Shown here: positions 53,807 through 64,000 of the stretch, one piece after another | How the letters are laid out: each line of letters starts with the position of its first letter | How positions within the stretch are numbered: the first letter of the stretch is position 1 | Origin: Tyto alba | Taxonomy: Eukaryota > Chordata > Aves > Strigiformes > Tytonidae | Reading direction: 5' to 3' | DNA: 64,000 nt | NCBI RefSeq assembly: GCF_018691265.1 | Contig: NW_024881298.1 | Span: 900,974 to 964,973, forward strand | Notes under the pieces: model-generated | Told to the model about the DNA's origin: nothing | Seen by the model: the letters and a program-made list of their open reading frames with translations, nothing else | Databases searched by the model: none | Position numbers and translations under genes: made by a program

Positions 53807-56459
53807 AGTCAGCCGAGGAGCACTTGGGAGAGACACCCCAGCACTGCGGGTACATCTACTGGCTGATCCGGACATCTGAGGGTACAAACTACAGAAGCGA
53901 GGGCTCTGCGCCCACCTCTTTTGCCTGGTGAGTGCCCCCGGGGCTCCCTCCAGCTTGCCGACAGGCAGCCCCGGCCACGCTCTCCTCCTCATCACCTCCT
54001 TGTCTTGTCTTTCCTGTGCAGTTTTTTGCCAACGGCCTCGTCCAGCAAGAGGCCGACAACGTGGGCCTGATGGTATTCCCCCTGAGGGATATTCGCCACA
54101 CAGTCAAGCAGGCAGGGCAGCAGGTAAGAACTGGGCAATCTCAGGGAGATCTGTGGTGCCACGGGAGCGGTGTGGGAGCTTAGCCCAGACCCTAAGAAAG
54201 AAATCCCAGCCCTTCCAAGCAGCTCTGGGACAAAAGTCTCGCACCCAGCAGCTCCACAGAGCCTCCACCCAGACCCAGCACAGGAGCCTCGTGCGCCGGG
54301 CGCATCCGCGGGCTCTGACCCAGCAGTGGGGCCGCATCCTGCGCCCTGCCCGGAGGCGTGGGGCTGGCTGTGGAGGCCCTGAGGCTGCCGCTGATGGGGG
54401 CTGCTCTGCTCTTTCCAGCGCTGCTTCGTCTGTGGCGAGAGCGGGGCCGCCATCACCTGCTACCAGGAGGGCTGCGACCGCAGCTTCCACCTCCCCTGCG
54501 CCGTGGAGGGGGAATGCGTCACGCAGTTCTTTGGGCTTTACAGGTAAGGGTAGCCGGCCCTCCCACAGGAGGATCACCCACTTTTTTATACCCCTTTCTG
54601 ACAGCATCAATAAGTAAACATAAAACAAGCCCACAGTGACACTTCCTAGCAGACAGTCATGGACAGAGCAAGTGGTGGGATTCCTTCACACATTATCACC
54701 CATCATTCCCACCAGAACACTCCTCACCTCACCCTGCCCTTTCCTCTTGCCTCCCCAGGTCCTTCTGCTGGCAGCACCGCCCAGAGCAGGCAGTGGAGGC
54801 GGCTCCGGGGGAGAACACCCCCTGCCTCATCTGCCTGGACCCTGTGGAGGACAGGAAGTCCTACGGCACCATGGTGTGCCCAGCGTGCAAACACGCCTGG
54901 TTCCACAGGGCCTGCATCCAGGTAGGAGCCCTTCCCTCGCCTACGGGGGGGGCACGGCGGGCGCCCAGCAGCACCAAGGCCTCACGCCTGCTCCTCATGT
55001 TTCCCCTGCAGGGACAGGCTGTGCATGCCGGCATTTGCTTCCAGTGCCCTCTCTGTAGAGATAGGCATGCATTTCTCACGGAGATGCTCACCATGGGCAT
55101 CCGAATCATCTACAGGTTGGTGTCCTGCCCGCCGCACCAGACAGGAGGGTGCCAGCGTTGTGCCGTGCCAGGGACTGCCCCTGCGCTCCCGGCCCTCCGC
55201 TCTCTCCCCTCAGCCTGGGCTTCAGCTTCACGCAGGAGTCAGAAAGCGGGCAGGGGGAGGAGAGCAGGGACGCCCTGCATCTGCCTTATGCCGGGGCAGC
55301 AGGGGCTCAGCCATTTTCCCTTGTGCTTCAGATTGCTATCATGGGACAACGGGCACACAGATGATGAACAAAATGAGAGGCACAGCTGCTGCGATGCCCG
55401 TGAGTGCCTTTGCCCAGGAGGCAGGCAGCACGCGGAGCAACAGGGGTAAGTTGCCCGAGCGGCAACCTGGGCTCTGCCCAGGATCTCTGTCTCGCCAAGG
55501 GCTCGAAGCGGAGGGACAGAAAACAAGAGCTCTGCCAGACAATCCCGTGCTGCTGTCACTTTGTCCTCACAGCCACGCACCCGTTTGCTTCCCCAGGCCC
55601 TGGCAACTGCTCCTGTGCTGCTCCTGCGCTGCCGAGGGCACCCACAGACGCTGCTCCCACTTGGGGACCGACACGGCCATATGGGAGTGTGACAGCTGTG
55701 CTGGCCTGGGCACCGGTAAGAGGCAAAGCACCCGGGTGCCCCCAGGCGATGCCTGGCAGCGGGTGCCCATTCTGGGCTTGGCAGAGCCCCTCTGCTCCAG
55801 GGGGGCTGGGGGCACCGCTCTGGCCTCTCCTGCCGTGGGCCTGGGGGGCTGTGCCCGTGACCTTCCTGCTTCCCCTTACAGCCTCCAGTGGAAGCTCGGA
55901 GGTCGCGGGTCCCATCACGGAGAGCCAGTCAGGATCGGGGCCGTCCCACAGCTCTCCAGCACCAGAGACCAGCAGCCCCAGCACAAGCAGCATGGTGGCA
56001 TTGGGGTCCTCCACCAGCTTCACAGAACCGGAGAGCAGCAGCCCCAGCAGCACTGGTCTCCACGCAACATCGGGGCTGTCCCAAGGCTCCCCAGTGCCTG
56101 AGAGCAGCAGCTGCTCCAGCCCACCTGGGCCCGACCGCGTGCGAGACCGCTCTCGCTCGCGGCGTCGGGCCCAAAAGCCCTACAGCCGGCGCACAAGACG
56201 CCGTGGCAGCAGCTGCGCACCAGCACCGAGGGCTGAGAGCAGCAGCCCCGCACAGTCGGTGCCAGGATGCTCCCGTGGCTCCCCGGTACCCAAGACCGGC
56301 AGCCCCAGCACCGCCAGCCAGCTGCCAGCGGGGTCCTCCCCCAGCTCTGCAGGGCTCCAGAGCAGCCGCCAACCCAGCCGCCCCGGGCCCGTGCGGGGAC
56401 GAGACCGTTCCCACTTACGACGTCGGGCCCAGAACCCTTACAGCCGGCCCGGACGCTGA
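53807..56459 (+). pseudogene. PHF7-like PHD-finger gene, eight exons, stop in first recognised exon
   Basis: Exons: 53,807-53,927; 54,022-54,123; 54,419-54,543; 54,759-54,921; 55,012-55,115; 55,332-55,445; 55,597-55,715; 55,882-56,459. All junctions have AG/GT and keep one frame. Exon 1 encodes the family's first zinc-binding region (ADPDI, stop, GYKLQKRGLCAHLFCL), but TGA at 53,877-53,879 stands where a Cys is expected and upstream cysteines are lost. Then FFANGLVQQ; an extended PHD (RCFVCGESGAAITC, FHLPC); a RING/PHD-like domain (CLICLDPV, CPACKHAWFHRAC, CPLCRDR); a third Cys-rich domain (CDARECLCPGG, LLCCSCAAEGTHRRC, WECDSC); and a Ser/Pro-rich tail with two RDRS-type Arg-rich repeats. Mammalian PHF7 is a testis-enriched histone reader and ubiquitin ligase. 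It may be a pseudogene, or may start elsewhere. Confidence 0.8.
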
Positions 56460-56516
56460 CGCGCGACCAGCCCTGCGCCGGCCCTGCCTGCTGGCCCTGA
56501 TCCCCCTCCACCGCTC

Positions 56517-56524
56517 CAATAAAG
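56517..56524 (+). terminator. Polyadenylation signal of the PHF7-like gene
   Basis: AATAAA in TCCAATAAAGTTGG, about 60 bases after the TGA at 56,457-56,459, which fits a short 3' UTR. Confidence 0.8.
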
Positions 56525-56544
56525 TTGGCCGTTAATCTCTGCCC

Positions 56545-56989
56545 TGGGAGATTCCACGCTCCTTTGTTGGCTTCCGCCTCCCCTCCCTTTCCCGAGGGGC
56601 AGCGTTAGGGGCTGGGCCCACAGGGTTGTCTTCTCCCCGGGGCTCGGCAGCACCTTCCCCAGACCTCCCTCCTCGCGGGCTGGCCTTGGCCGGCTGCCCA
56701 GCGCCATGGCCGTGGGCTTCGGGCCTCGCTGGCCCCGCAGCCTGCTCCGCTTCCCCGGGGAAAGTTCGAACGCACAAGCGGCAAAGCGCCTCTGCTTTAA
56801 AAGTTCCCCTCAGAGTCACCTCTGGAGGTGTGACATGAAGGTTGCTGCAGATGGTGCTGCTACAGTCGTAGCCAAAGGGCATTGCCCTTCCCCAGTTCCA
56901 GCTCCTGTTGCCCACCGTGGGTGCTGCTGTACCAGCTTGTCCTGGCTTTGAGGGAGCAGTGGGGTTTTTTGGTAGCAGGGGAGGGGGCG
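56545..56989. other. No gene recognised (56,545-56,989)
   Basis: GC-rich sequence after the PHF7-like gene. No family recognised. Confidence 0.5.
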
Positions 56990-57249
56990 ACAGCGCTGGC
57001 CCTCTCTGAGAAGCTTCTCGAAGCTCCCCCGGCTCCAAGCAGGCCCTACCTCTGCAGCAGGGCCGAGCCAGGCAGCTCCACCTCTGCGATAACGCATTTA
57101 AGAAGGGACCTGGTGAGGAGGAGTGGGACTCGTGAGGAGGACTTGCCGCAGCTGCGTGAACACCAAGGTCAGTGGGGGAACGGAGGAAGAAAGGAGGGGG
57201 GAGGTGTGCCGGAGCAGAGTCTGCCCCCCTGTATCCTGTGGCGAGACGG
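56990..57249 (+). repeat. LTR fragment, plus orientation, inverse of 58,010-58,240
   Basis: AAGAAGGGACCTGGTGAGG, then GGGGGAGGTGTGCCGGAGCA and CTGTATCCTGTGGCGAGACG, equals the inverse of 58,010-58,240 with some divergence. It is cut exactly where the minus-strand LTR begins at 57,250, so the second LTR was probably inserted into this one. Confidence 0.82.
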
Positions 57250-58319
57250 TGTCGTGGTTTAGGCCTGGTTGGCAGCCAACCACAATGCAGCACCTCTCTC
57301 TCCCTTCCCCTCAGACAATGAGAAGGGACAGAGAGCCAGGCTTGGGGTTCAAGATAGGACTGGAATGGGGAAAATTCCCCTTTATGATCACAAACAAAAG
57401 GCAGCCTCGTTAGGGGAAGAAAAAAAAGAACATACATTCATTACAGACACTCACAACACATAACAGAGTAGGACAGTGAGAGGCATTGCCACATCTTGAG
57501 AACACCTTCCCTCCACCCCTCCCTTCTTCCCGGGCTCAGCTCTGCTCCCGATATCTCTACCTCCTCCCCCAGTGGCGCAGGGGCAGGGAATGGGGGGTGC
57601 AGTAAGCGCTTCCTCTTCTCTTCGTTGAGGGGACTGTCCGGAACTTGTTCCTCCTTCTCCATCATGGTCCCCCTCTCACAGGAGACAGTCCTCCACAAAC
57701 TTTCTCCAACATGAGCTCCTCCCATGGGCCGCAGTGTTCCCCACACTGCTCCGTCATGGGTCACTAACCTTCTCTGACTGGATTCCCTCCCACGGCTGCA
57801 GCCCTTCCTGAGCTGCTCCGGCGTGGGACACCCCCGCATGCTGCAACCCTCCCAGCACTGAACTACATCAGCGGGGCTGCCTTTTCCCATGAGACCCCGG
57901 CCTTCTTCGGGCACGATCTCCTTGATCATACGAGCAGAAGCCACAGGCCATAAATCAATGTCTGCTCCACCGTAGGTCTTCATGGGTGGCAGGGGGGGCC
58001 GCCCTGCCGTTTCACCACAGGATACAGGGGGGACTCTGCTCCGGCACACCTCCCCCCTCCTTTCTTCCTCCATTCCTCCACTGACATTGGTGTTCATGCA
58101 GCTGCAGCGACTCCTCCTCACAAGTCCGACTGCCCGTCACCACGTCCCTTCTTAAATACGTTATCGCAGAGGCGCAGCTGATTGGCTCAATTTCCCAAAC
58201 GGAGCTGACGTGGAGCTGGGGGAGCTTCAAGAAGCTTCTCACAGGGGGCCGCCCCGATAGCCCCCTCCCCTGCCACCAAAAAACTCCACCACTCACAGAT
58301 GAGTGGTCAACCCAGCACA
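57250..58319 (-). mobile_element. Solo LTR, about 1,070 bp, minus orientation
   Basis: TGTCGTGGTTTAGGCC at the left, and TCAACCCAGCACA at the right. Shares its middle part with 51,640-52,265. No internal viral genes and no target-site duplication found. Confidence 0.82.
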
Positions 58320-58339
58320 CCCAGATGAGCCCCCAGTTG

Positions 58340-58620
58340 TGAGAAACAAGCCCACGTATATTTCAAAATATGTTTTATTGGGGACAGAGTCAGTGGAGCA
58401 AAGAATACAGCACTGGGCACAATGGCGCAACCTTCCCCAGCAGGGGCTTCTTTTTATAGTTCCAGTCCTCCTTTTTGCCCCCGCGCAGTTCCTTTTCCTT
58501 GGTTTCTCCGAGGCTGTCTCTCTCTCTGTACTTTTCCACTGCTTCAGTACTTCTTATCACAAAACAGGCAGCTGCTGAGCGGGGGAGGCATCCACAGTGT
58601 TATATGTAACTATTCAGTTT
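58340..58620 (-). repeat. LTR fragment, minus orientation
   Basis: TATGTTTTATTGGGGACAG (AATAAA on the minus strand) and CTTTTTATAGTTCC (reverse TATA-like) suggest the R/U3 part of a second LTR family. Boundaries are unclear. Confidence 0.6.
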
Positions 58621-59049
58621 AAACATGAAATCAAACAAAGAACAATGCAACACAACCAAGCCAAGCAACAAGTCCACTCGCTTTCCTTCCCACCCACCCC
58701 ACCCCCCCCACACCTCTTCTTTGGCATTTAGAGTTGGTGTCGGTGGTCCTCTGGGTGGGGGGGATTGGTGGAGGGGGTGAAGTCCAGGTTCCTCTTCATC
58801 AGGAGTTCTTCGCTTAACCCTTTTCTGCTGGCTTTCATTCCTCTTTACATGATACCTAACCACAGACACACCCCCCATCCTCCTGCTTGCCCAACTCCCC
58901 ACAATGCCCAACCCTATGCCTGACCTGTGATCAAAAAAGGCGTGCTCAACTGTTAGAATTTTAGCAACACTAATTTAATAACAGCTTTAGCCTAACTCAA
59001 TAAAAGTACTTCTTTCATTACTGTTAGCGAAAGCAAAATTCTACCGTTA
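58621..59049. other. No gene recognised (58,621-59,049)
   Basis: Possibly LTR or ERV-derived in part. Nothing firm. Confidence 0.45.
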
Positions 59050-59790
59050 CTTCTCACATAGCGAATACTTCAAGGTGGGGGTGGTTCCCCGTTGGTTTGT
59101 GACATCACTGGAGTGGGGGGGGGTCCCTGCCTGGGCAGTGACATCACGGGCAACTCTCTGAGATGGGGGTTCCCTGTGGGGCTGTGACATCACTGAGGAC
59201 CACGTGGGGTGTGGTGCTGTCCCCACCAGGGTGCTGGCATCACACAACACCCACGTTAGGGTGGGGGGTGTCCTGCTGGGTTGTGATGTCATCAGGCAGC
59301 CACGTGGGGTGGGGTTTTCTCTGACGGTTGTGATGTCACAGAAAACTCAGTGGGTTTGCTCACCGGAGTTCTGATATCATAGTGCACCTTCGGGGTTCCC
59401 CACCATGTTTGTGATGTCACAGAGGACCCTCTGGTGTTTCCAACCACAATTGTGACATCATAGAGGACCCTTGGGGTTCCCCACCAGGGATGTGACACCA
59501 TAAAGGACCTTTGCTGTTCTGCATCAGGATTGTGATGTCAGAGCAAGCTCTTGGGGCTCCCTATCAGTCTTGTGACATCATAGTGGACCCCTGTGTGGTG
59601 GGAGTGGGCTTATGACACCACAGGGGAGCTCATGGGGTTGAGGTGGGGATCCACAATGGAATTGCAGTATCAGAGTCTCACTCAGTTCTGATGGGGATTC
59701 CCCAACCCTGGGTTGTGATATCACTGGTGGGTTATGACATCCCTGAGGGGGTGGTTCCCCTGCCTTATGATGTCACTCATGACCCCGCCT
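59050..59790. repeat. 40-60-bp minisatellite with a TGACATCA-type core
   Basis: About seventeen degenerate units, each with a core such as TGTGACATCA, TGTGATGTCA or TGATATCA and commonly followed by TAGAGGACCC and GGGGTTCCCCACCA. The two core forms are reverse complements, so the core is a near-palindrome. Confidence 0.88.
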
Positions 59791-59804
59791 CCCAGGCATG
59801 GTGG

Positions 59805-60330
59805 CATGAGGACAATCACAGACTCCGACAAATCTGTAAGAGTCACAAATCAAAATCGTTTATTGCCGATACAAGTGCGCTTATATGTCTGCCTAGCAAC
59901 TGATCACACATCAACAGAAGGCTGGATTGGTTACATGCATTCCTCACACACTGTTCACACGCCCAAGACTAACGTTTGATTGGTCACTAACCCCTGTCCA
60001 TAATACACCAGACAATTCATTGGCTACAAGTTAGTTACTGGTATCCTAAAGCCTATTGGTTAATTAAATCTTACAAGCACAAACACAATGTTCTATACAC
60101 TTTTAGCTCAGGGTAGAAAACTTTCCACTGTTTAAGAAACGACCAGAGGTTTCCCATCAACCGTAGCCTGGCATGTTTTCTTCAGACAAAGCTCAGCATC
60201 CTTATCTTGTTTTTCTACATTCCTGTTCGCTACTCCCAAGGCTTCTGGCTGACAAAGGTCAAGATCTTCTCATCATTCACCAGCTGTAGAGCTCTCTCAG
60301 TTCTCCTCCCTCTTTTCACGTCCCTTTTGC
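59805..60330 (-). repeat. Solo LTR, minus orientation, with four CCAAT boxes
   Basis: AATCGTTTATTGCCG gives a minus-strand AATAAA near 59,858, and GCTTATATGTC a reverse TATA-like box near 59,880. Upstream in minus sense are four ATTGG sites near 59,931, 59,980, 60,020 and 60,053 (CCAAT on the minus strand). No viral genes adjoin it. Boundaries are approximate. Confidence 0.7.
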
Positions 60331-60419
60331 GATGTAGCCAAAGTCTTGCTCCTGTCCAATGTGGCCGTTGTCCTCCAAAAATGATCCCACAGTGGCAGAG
60401 GAGAGGAAGCTCTTTGACA

Positions 60420-60915
60420 TGGATGAGCACTCTGGGGGGCCCTGAGACCCCTGAATCCTCATTTTGGGAGGGGCCACAGGGTCCCCTGACACTGCCCCCC
60501 CAAATATTTTGAGGGGGGGGTTGTGCTGTTTGAACCACAAGCCCCCATTTGCGGGGCGCTACAGTGTTACCTGCCAACCCCCCCCAATTATTTTGGGGCT
60601 GATCCCTGAGCCCCTCCAAACCCCCATTTTGAAAGGGTTGGGTGGACAGTTAAGGCTCCCCTTAAATCAGTTTTGCTTTCCCCCCCTACTCTGTCTTCCA
60701 TTTTGGCAGGTTGTTGGCATCTCTGACCCCCCCTCAACCCTCCATTTTGGTTTGCCTGCCCCTCCCCCCCAATTATATTGAGGGTGGTTTGGGTTTTCTC
60801 CCCCAATATCCTCCATTTTTGGGGGTGGTGACAGTCTGAATCCCCCAAAATCCCGATTTTTGGGGGGCTAAATCATGCCCTGGCCCCCCTGAAATTATTT
60901 GGGGGAAGTTCCAGT
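60420..60915. repeat. Degenerate array with CCCCAAATTATTTTGGGG-like hairpins
   Basis: Repeated C-run, A/T core, G-run units such as CCCCCCAATTATTTTGGGG and CCCCCATTTTG, spaced 40-70 bases. C-rich on one strand. Confidence 0.75.
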
Positions 60916-61130
60916 GTTCCAGCGCCGGCCTATGTCAAGGGCCATTCACTGAACCAACTCCAGTTTGCCAACATCCTTCCTGTACTGGATATCTAAAATC
61001 CAGATGCAGTAACCCTCTCTTGATCTCCTGGCCATCCTGCTGGCCACAAAGGCCTGGGTGCAGCTGGCCTCCCTTGCTGCCAGGGCACACGGCTGCCTCC
61101 TCTCCAACCCACCAAGACCTTTCCCACGGG
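60915..61130. repeat. Copy of the 19,050-19,270 repeat
   Basis: GCCAACATCCTTCCTGTACT, then CTGGCCACAAAGGCCTGGGT and CCTCTCCAACCCACCAAGAC, closely matching 19,100-19,265. The first part is CR1-like. Confidence 0.82.
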
Positions 61131-62489
61131 GCTTCTCCCAGCCAGGCAGCTCCCAGCCTGGGCCATTGCCAGGGGGATGTCCTGCAGGGTCACACACGGG
61201 CACTTGGCCTTGCTGGGTTGCCTGAGGTTCCTGCCAATGCGTGCTCTCCTGCTCGTGGAGCCCTTTCCCTCAGCACAGAGACCTGGAGACCTTTTCAGAA
61301 AAGACTCAGGCAAAGAGGGCTTTGAGTGCCCCAGCCCCACCTGCCTCTGCTGTTATTAAATCAGCCTTCCCATTCAGCAGTAGCCCTGCATGTTCCTTCT
61401 TCAGCCTTGATCTCTAATGAGTGATTGAAGCTCTTCCTTTTGCTTTTGACTGTCCTTGCAACCACTGGCTCCTGGCAAGCTTTTCCTTCCTAAGGAGAGT
61501 AAAGTCAAGACATAGAAATTTGTCCTTTGTAAACTGTCCTTGCTGTCACCTCCTGGCAGCTGCTTCATGGTCCCTGTCAGAGCCAGCCCTGTCCCTGTGC
61601 TGACCCAGCCTCCCTGCCCCACAAATGCATTATCGTCAGGGGAAGACCTGTGGTGCAAGGAAGGGTGTCTGTGCCAAGCAAAACCATGGTCACTGGAGAA
61701 AGGGAAGCAAGGGCAGGCTGTTGCTCTGCTAGGCTATGTTACTGCAAGATCTCTATAGAAAGACAAAGTATCTCCCTCCAGGAGTTGGTTTTACACCTGC
61801 TGTCTGTTCAGGGTTGCTCCTTGGGAAGAGCACCTGGGATAACATTCCAAGGTTTGGACAAGCTTCCGCTGACTCTCAGCAATGCACCCTTTGATGAAGG
61901 GCAGGTGACGGAGCTCCTTGGAACCTGCTACAGCAACAAAGGCACCAATGATGGAGAGATGTCAGCAAAGGAGGGGAGATGCTGAGTGGAGAGAGAGGTG
62001 GGTTAGTTGTGTTGACGCCTCCAGCCTGGTGTGGAACAGAGGTGCAAGATGCTGTAGGACAGCTTGTGGTGGAGACAGCCATGTGCTCTAAGAAGCAACA
62101 TCTCTGTGCATAATTTTTATTAATTCTTCAATTCTTGCAAATAGAGGAATTTCCAGAATGTAGCCTAAAAAAGGAATATTTTAATGTTAAATAGTTTGGG
62201 GGGGGTTTTTGTTTTTGTTTTTTTTCTTTTTTTTTTTTTTAATCTTGTTTTTGCAATTTTCTTCAGTTTTCATCTTCTAGATCAAGGAATATCTACATTC
62301 TCCAATTTATATTGACCCTGGGTGTGCCCTGATGGAGTCTGACAAAGCATGTAGGAAAAGCAAGCTCAGTGAGGTCACACACTATATGGCCAATCTTGAT
62401 GACTATGTCCCCAACACTGACGTGTGTCCTATCAGCCACCGGGGTTTTTTCAGCTCTAGTCTTTCTGTCACAGGAAGTTGTTTCTTTAT
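61131..62489. other. No gene recognised (61,131-62,489)
   Basis: Unassigned sequence with a G run and T-rich tract at 62,198-62,241. Several short open frames show no family features. Confidence 0.5.
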
Positions 62490-63340
62490 TGCCAACATAT
62501 AATAATAAAGGTTCATAGTTCAAGAGAAAAAAACCTAAATAAGTCTTTTGAACCTCCACTTTCCACAGTGGATGACTGTGGGGGGGTGTACGTGACAAGG
62601 GGTTGGTGGCCGGAGGGGCTGCAAGGGTGGCCTCTGTGGGAGGAGGCCAGGGATTGCCCTGTGCCAGACAGAGCTGTTTCCAGCTCCACAATAGACTCAG
62701 CGCAGGACACTGAGAAGCCCATCAGCAAATCTGGTCATGCCCCTGTGAAAACTTCTTCAGGAACTGGCAGCAAACACCAGACTGGTAAAGGTGGAGAGAA
62801 CAAACATATTGAGAAACAACGGAGGGAACACCAAGGTAGGAGAAAGAGGAGGAGGCGCTCCATGGTGGAGCAGATCTTCCCTGTAGCCCATGGAGGACCA
62901 GTGCCAGAGCAGAGCAAAACTGAGGAAAAGAAGGAATAACAGACAAAACCTGTTATGTGCTGGTTGTGACCCCCCATCCCAAACACCCCTGCGCTGCTCG
63001 GGATGGGGGAGAGGAGCCTGGAGTGAAGGAGTGAAGCTGAGCCTGGGACAGGGAAGAGGAAAGGTGTTGTTTTAACATTTGGCTTTTTTCCCCCATGACC
63101 TGTATTCATAGTTAAATCTCTATTTTAACTGACAATAAAATGAATTAATTTCCCCCAAATCAAGTCTTCAAGTCTTGCCCGCAATGCGAACTGGGAAGTG
63201 ATGTCCCTGTCATTGTCTCCCCCCAGGAGCCTTCTCATTCCCATTCTTCCTATTTTCTTCCCCATCCCACTGGGGTGGGAGAGGGAGTGAGCGAGCAGCT
63301 GGGTGGGAGTTTGGTTATTAGCCACGGTTAGCCCACCACA
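62490..63340 (+). repeat. LTR, plus orientation, ERVL-type pattern
   Basis: GGTGGAGCAGATCTTCCCTG, GCCCATGGAGGACCAGTGCC and AGCAGAGCAAAA follow the layout of avian ERV LTRs. An AATAAA lies at 63,134-63,139, and it ends GGTTAGCCCACCACA at 63,340. The 5' edge is not certain, and the ORF inside is non-coding LTR sequence. Confidence 0.75.
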
Positions 63341-63344
63341 GCAG

Positions 63345-63620
63345 TAAGATGCCTCGGCTGGTGGATGAGGGGAGAGTAGGGAATGTGTTTCAGCTCAATA
63401 TTAACAAGGCTTTTCTCACTGAATCCCATCACGGCCTCACAGGCATGAGTGAGGTGGACTGGAAACAGGATGAAAGGCCGGGTCCAGAAGGCCATGACCC
63501 ATAGCACAAAGTCCCCTCAGGAGCTGATCACCAGCGATGTACCCCAGGGGTCCATACTGAGTCCAGCTCTGTTAAACGTCTTCACTGATGAACTGGAAAA
63601 ATAGGACAGAGCGCAACCTC
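63345..63620 (+). mobile_element. CR1 reverse transcriptase fragment
   Basis: Plus-strand frame reading MPRLVDEGRVGNVFQLNINK and, in a shifted frame, SDVPQGSILSPALLNVFTDE, the CR1 palm motif region (VPQGSVLGP in active copies). Confidence 0.88.
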
Positions 63621-63629
63621 ACAGCAAGT

Positions 63630-64000
63630 GCAGACAGCCCTTCTCTGGGGTCTGGCGGGGTCTGCGCCAGGAGAGAGGCCGGGCAGGGCTGGCCGGTCCC
63701 CCCATACAGGCACTGAGACCAGCAGGAGGATGGAGATGGTTTAGCAACTCTCACCCATAAGCCCAGGTGAGCAGCCAGTGCTGGAAATGACCAGCGAGAT
63801 AGGCTGGGGGGTGCTGCAGAGCTCTGGGCACTCACCCCACAGCCCCAGCCCCTCGGAAGGTCACAGCAGCTCCTGGAGCACAGAGGGCTCTCAGCCTCCC
63901 CATCAGCCCCAGGGCTGGGGCCAGCCATGGCACGAGCAGACGCAGGCCAGCGTCTCCCTCTCTCTGCTGCTCTTCTCTCCAAGAGATCCTGATTGCCCAG
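63630..64000. repeat. Dispersed GC-rich duplicated segment, copy 4 (cut by window end)
   Basis: Closely matches parts of 24,700-25,400 (GGAGAGAGGCCGGGCAGGGC, then AGACGCAGGCCAGCGTCTCC) with a shorter middle. It continues past the window edge. Confidence 0.85.

Noticed and set aside
53039..53995. A 318-codon minus-strand ORF in the CpG-rich region
   Set aside because: It overlaps the PHF7-like exons in antisense, has low-complexity Ala/Pro/Arg/Gly composition and several competing frames. It is explained by high GC content.
62478..62939. 153-codon plus-strand ORF with a Lys/Arg-rich end
   Set aside because: It lies in an LTR and its sequence follows LTR consensus features rather than a gene.
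1..64000. CRISPR arrays, bacterial operons, tRNA or rRNA genes
   Set aside because: None seen. The window has vertebrate features throughout; the tandem repeats are minisatellites without unique spacers.

Overview
The window reads as nuclear DNA from a bird, probably a neoavian and possibly a songbird. The evidence is OR14-type olfactory receptor genes, a PHF7-like zinc-finger gene of the kind multiplied in birds, many CR1 retroposon fragments, and several endogenous retroviruses (ERVs) with avian-style LTRs that begin or end with TGTCGTGGTTTA. No bacterial, plasmid or phage features are present. Only one gene looks fully intact, an olfactory receptor at 26,063-26,998 on the minus strand. A second, spliced gene at 53.6-56.5 kb has intact splice sites but a stop codon in its first recognisable coding exon.

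Layout. 1-1,796: decayed class I ERV remnant (ERV-A, plus). 1,797-10,607: nearly complete ERV-B (minus) with two LTRs, gag, pro-pol, env and two small post-env ORFs. 10.6-30.7 kb: an olfactory receptor pseudogene, the intact receptor, CR1 copies, a solo LTR and much duplicated non-coding DNA. 30.7-35.1 kb: two deleted ERVs (ERV-C minus, ERV-D plus). 35.1-43.2 kb: CR1 pieces, sequence that repeats 15.9-21.1 kb in inverted orientation, and a third receptor fragment. 44,211-50,518: ERV-E (minus), a young class I-like provirus with LTRs differing at only 2 of 516 positions, a primer binding site matching tRNA-Arg(CCT), and an env reduced to its membrane tail. 50.5-53.6 kb: minisatellite, LTR, CR1 and a CpG-rich stretch leading into the PHF7-like gene. 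56.5-64 kb: solo LTRs, two tandem-repeat arrays and CR1.

The receptor neighbourhood is a set of segmental duplications: one unit at about 11.4-21.2 kb, a shortened direct copy at 26.0-29.5 kb, and an inverted copy at about 35.1-43.1 kb, each holding one OR14-type gene or remnant. Most ERV genes carry frameshifts or stops and are recorded as pseudogenes. The least familiar items are the two Cys-rich membrane micro-ORFs behind env in ERV-B, a zinc-ribbon-like leader ORF upstream of gag in ERV-D, and the stop codon that replaces a zinc-finger cysteine in the PHF7-like gene. All identifications come from reading the sequence and family knowledge; no database search was run.
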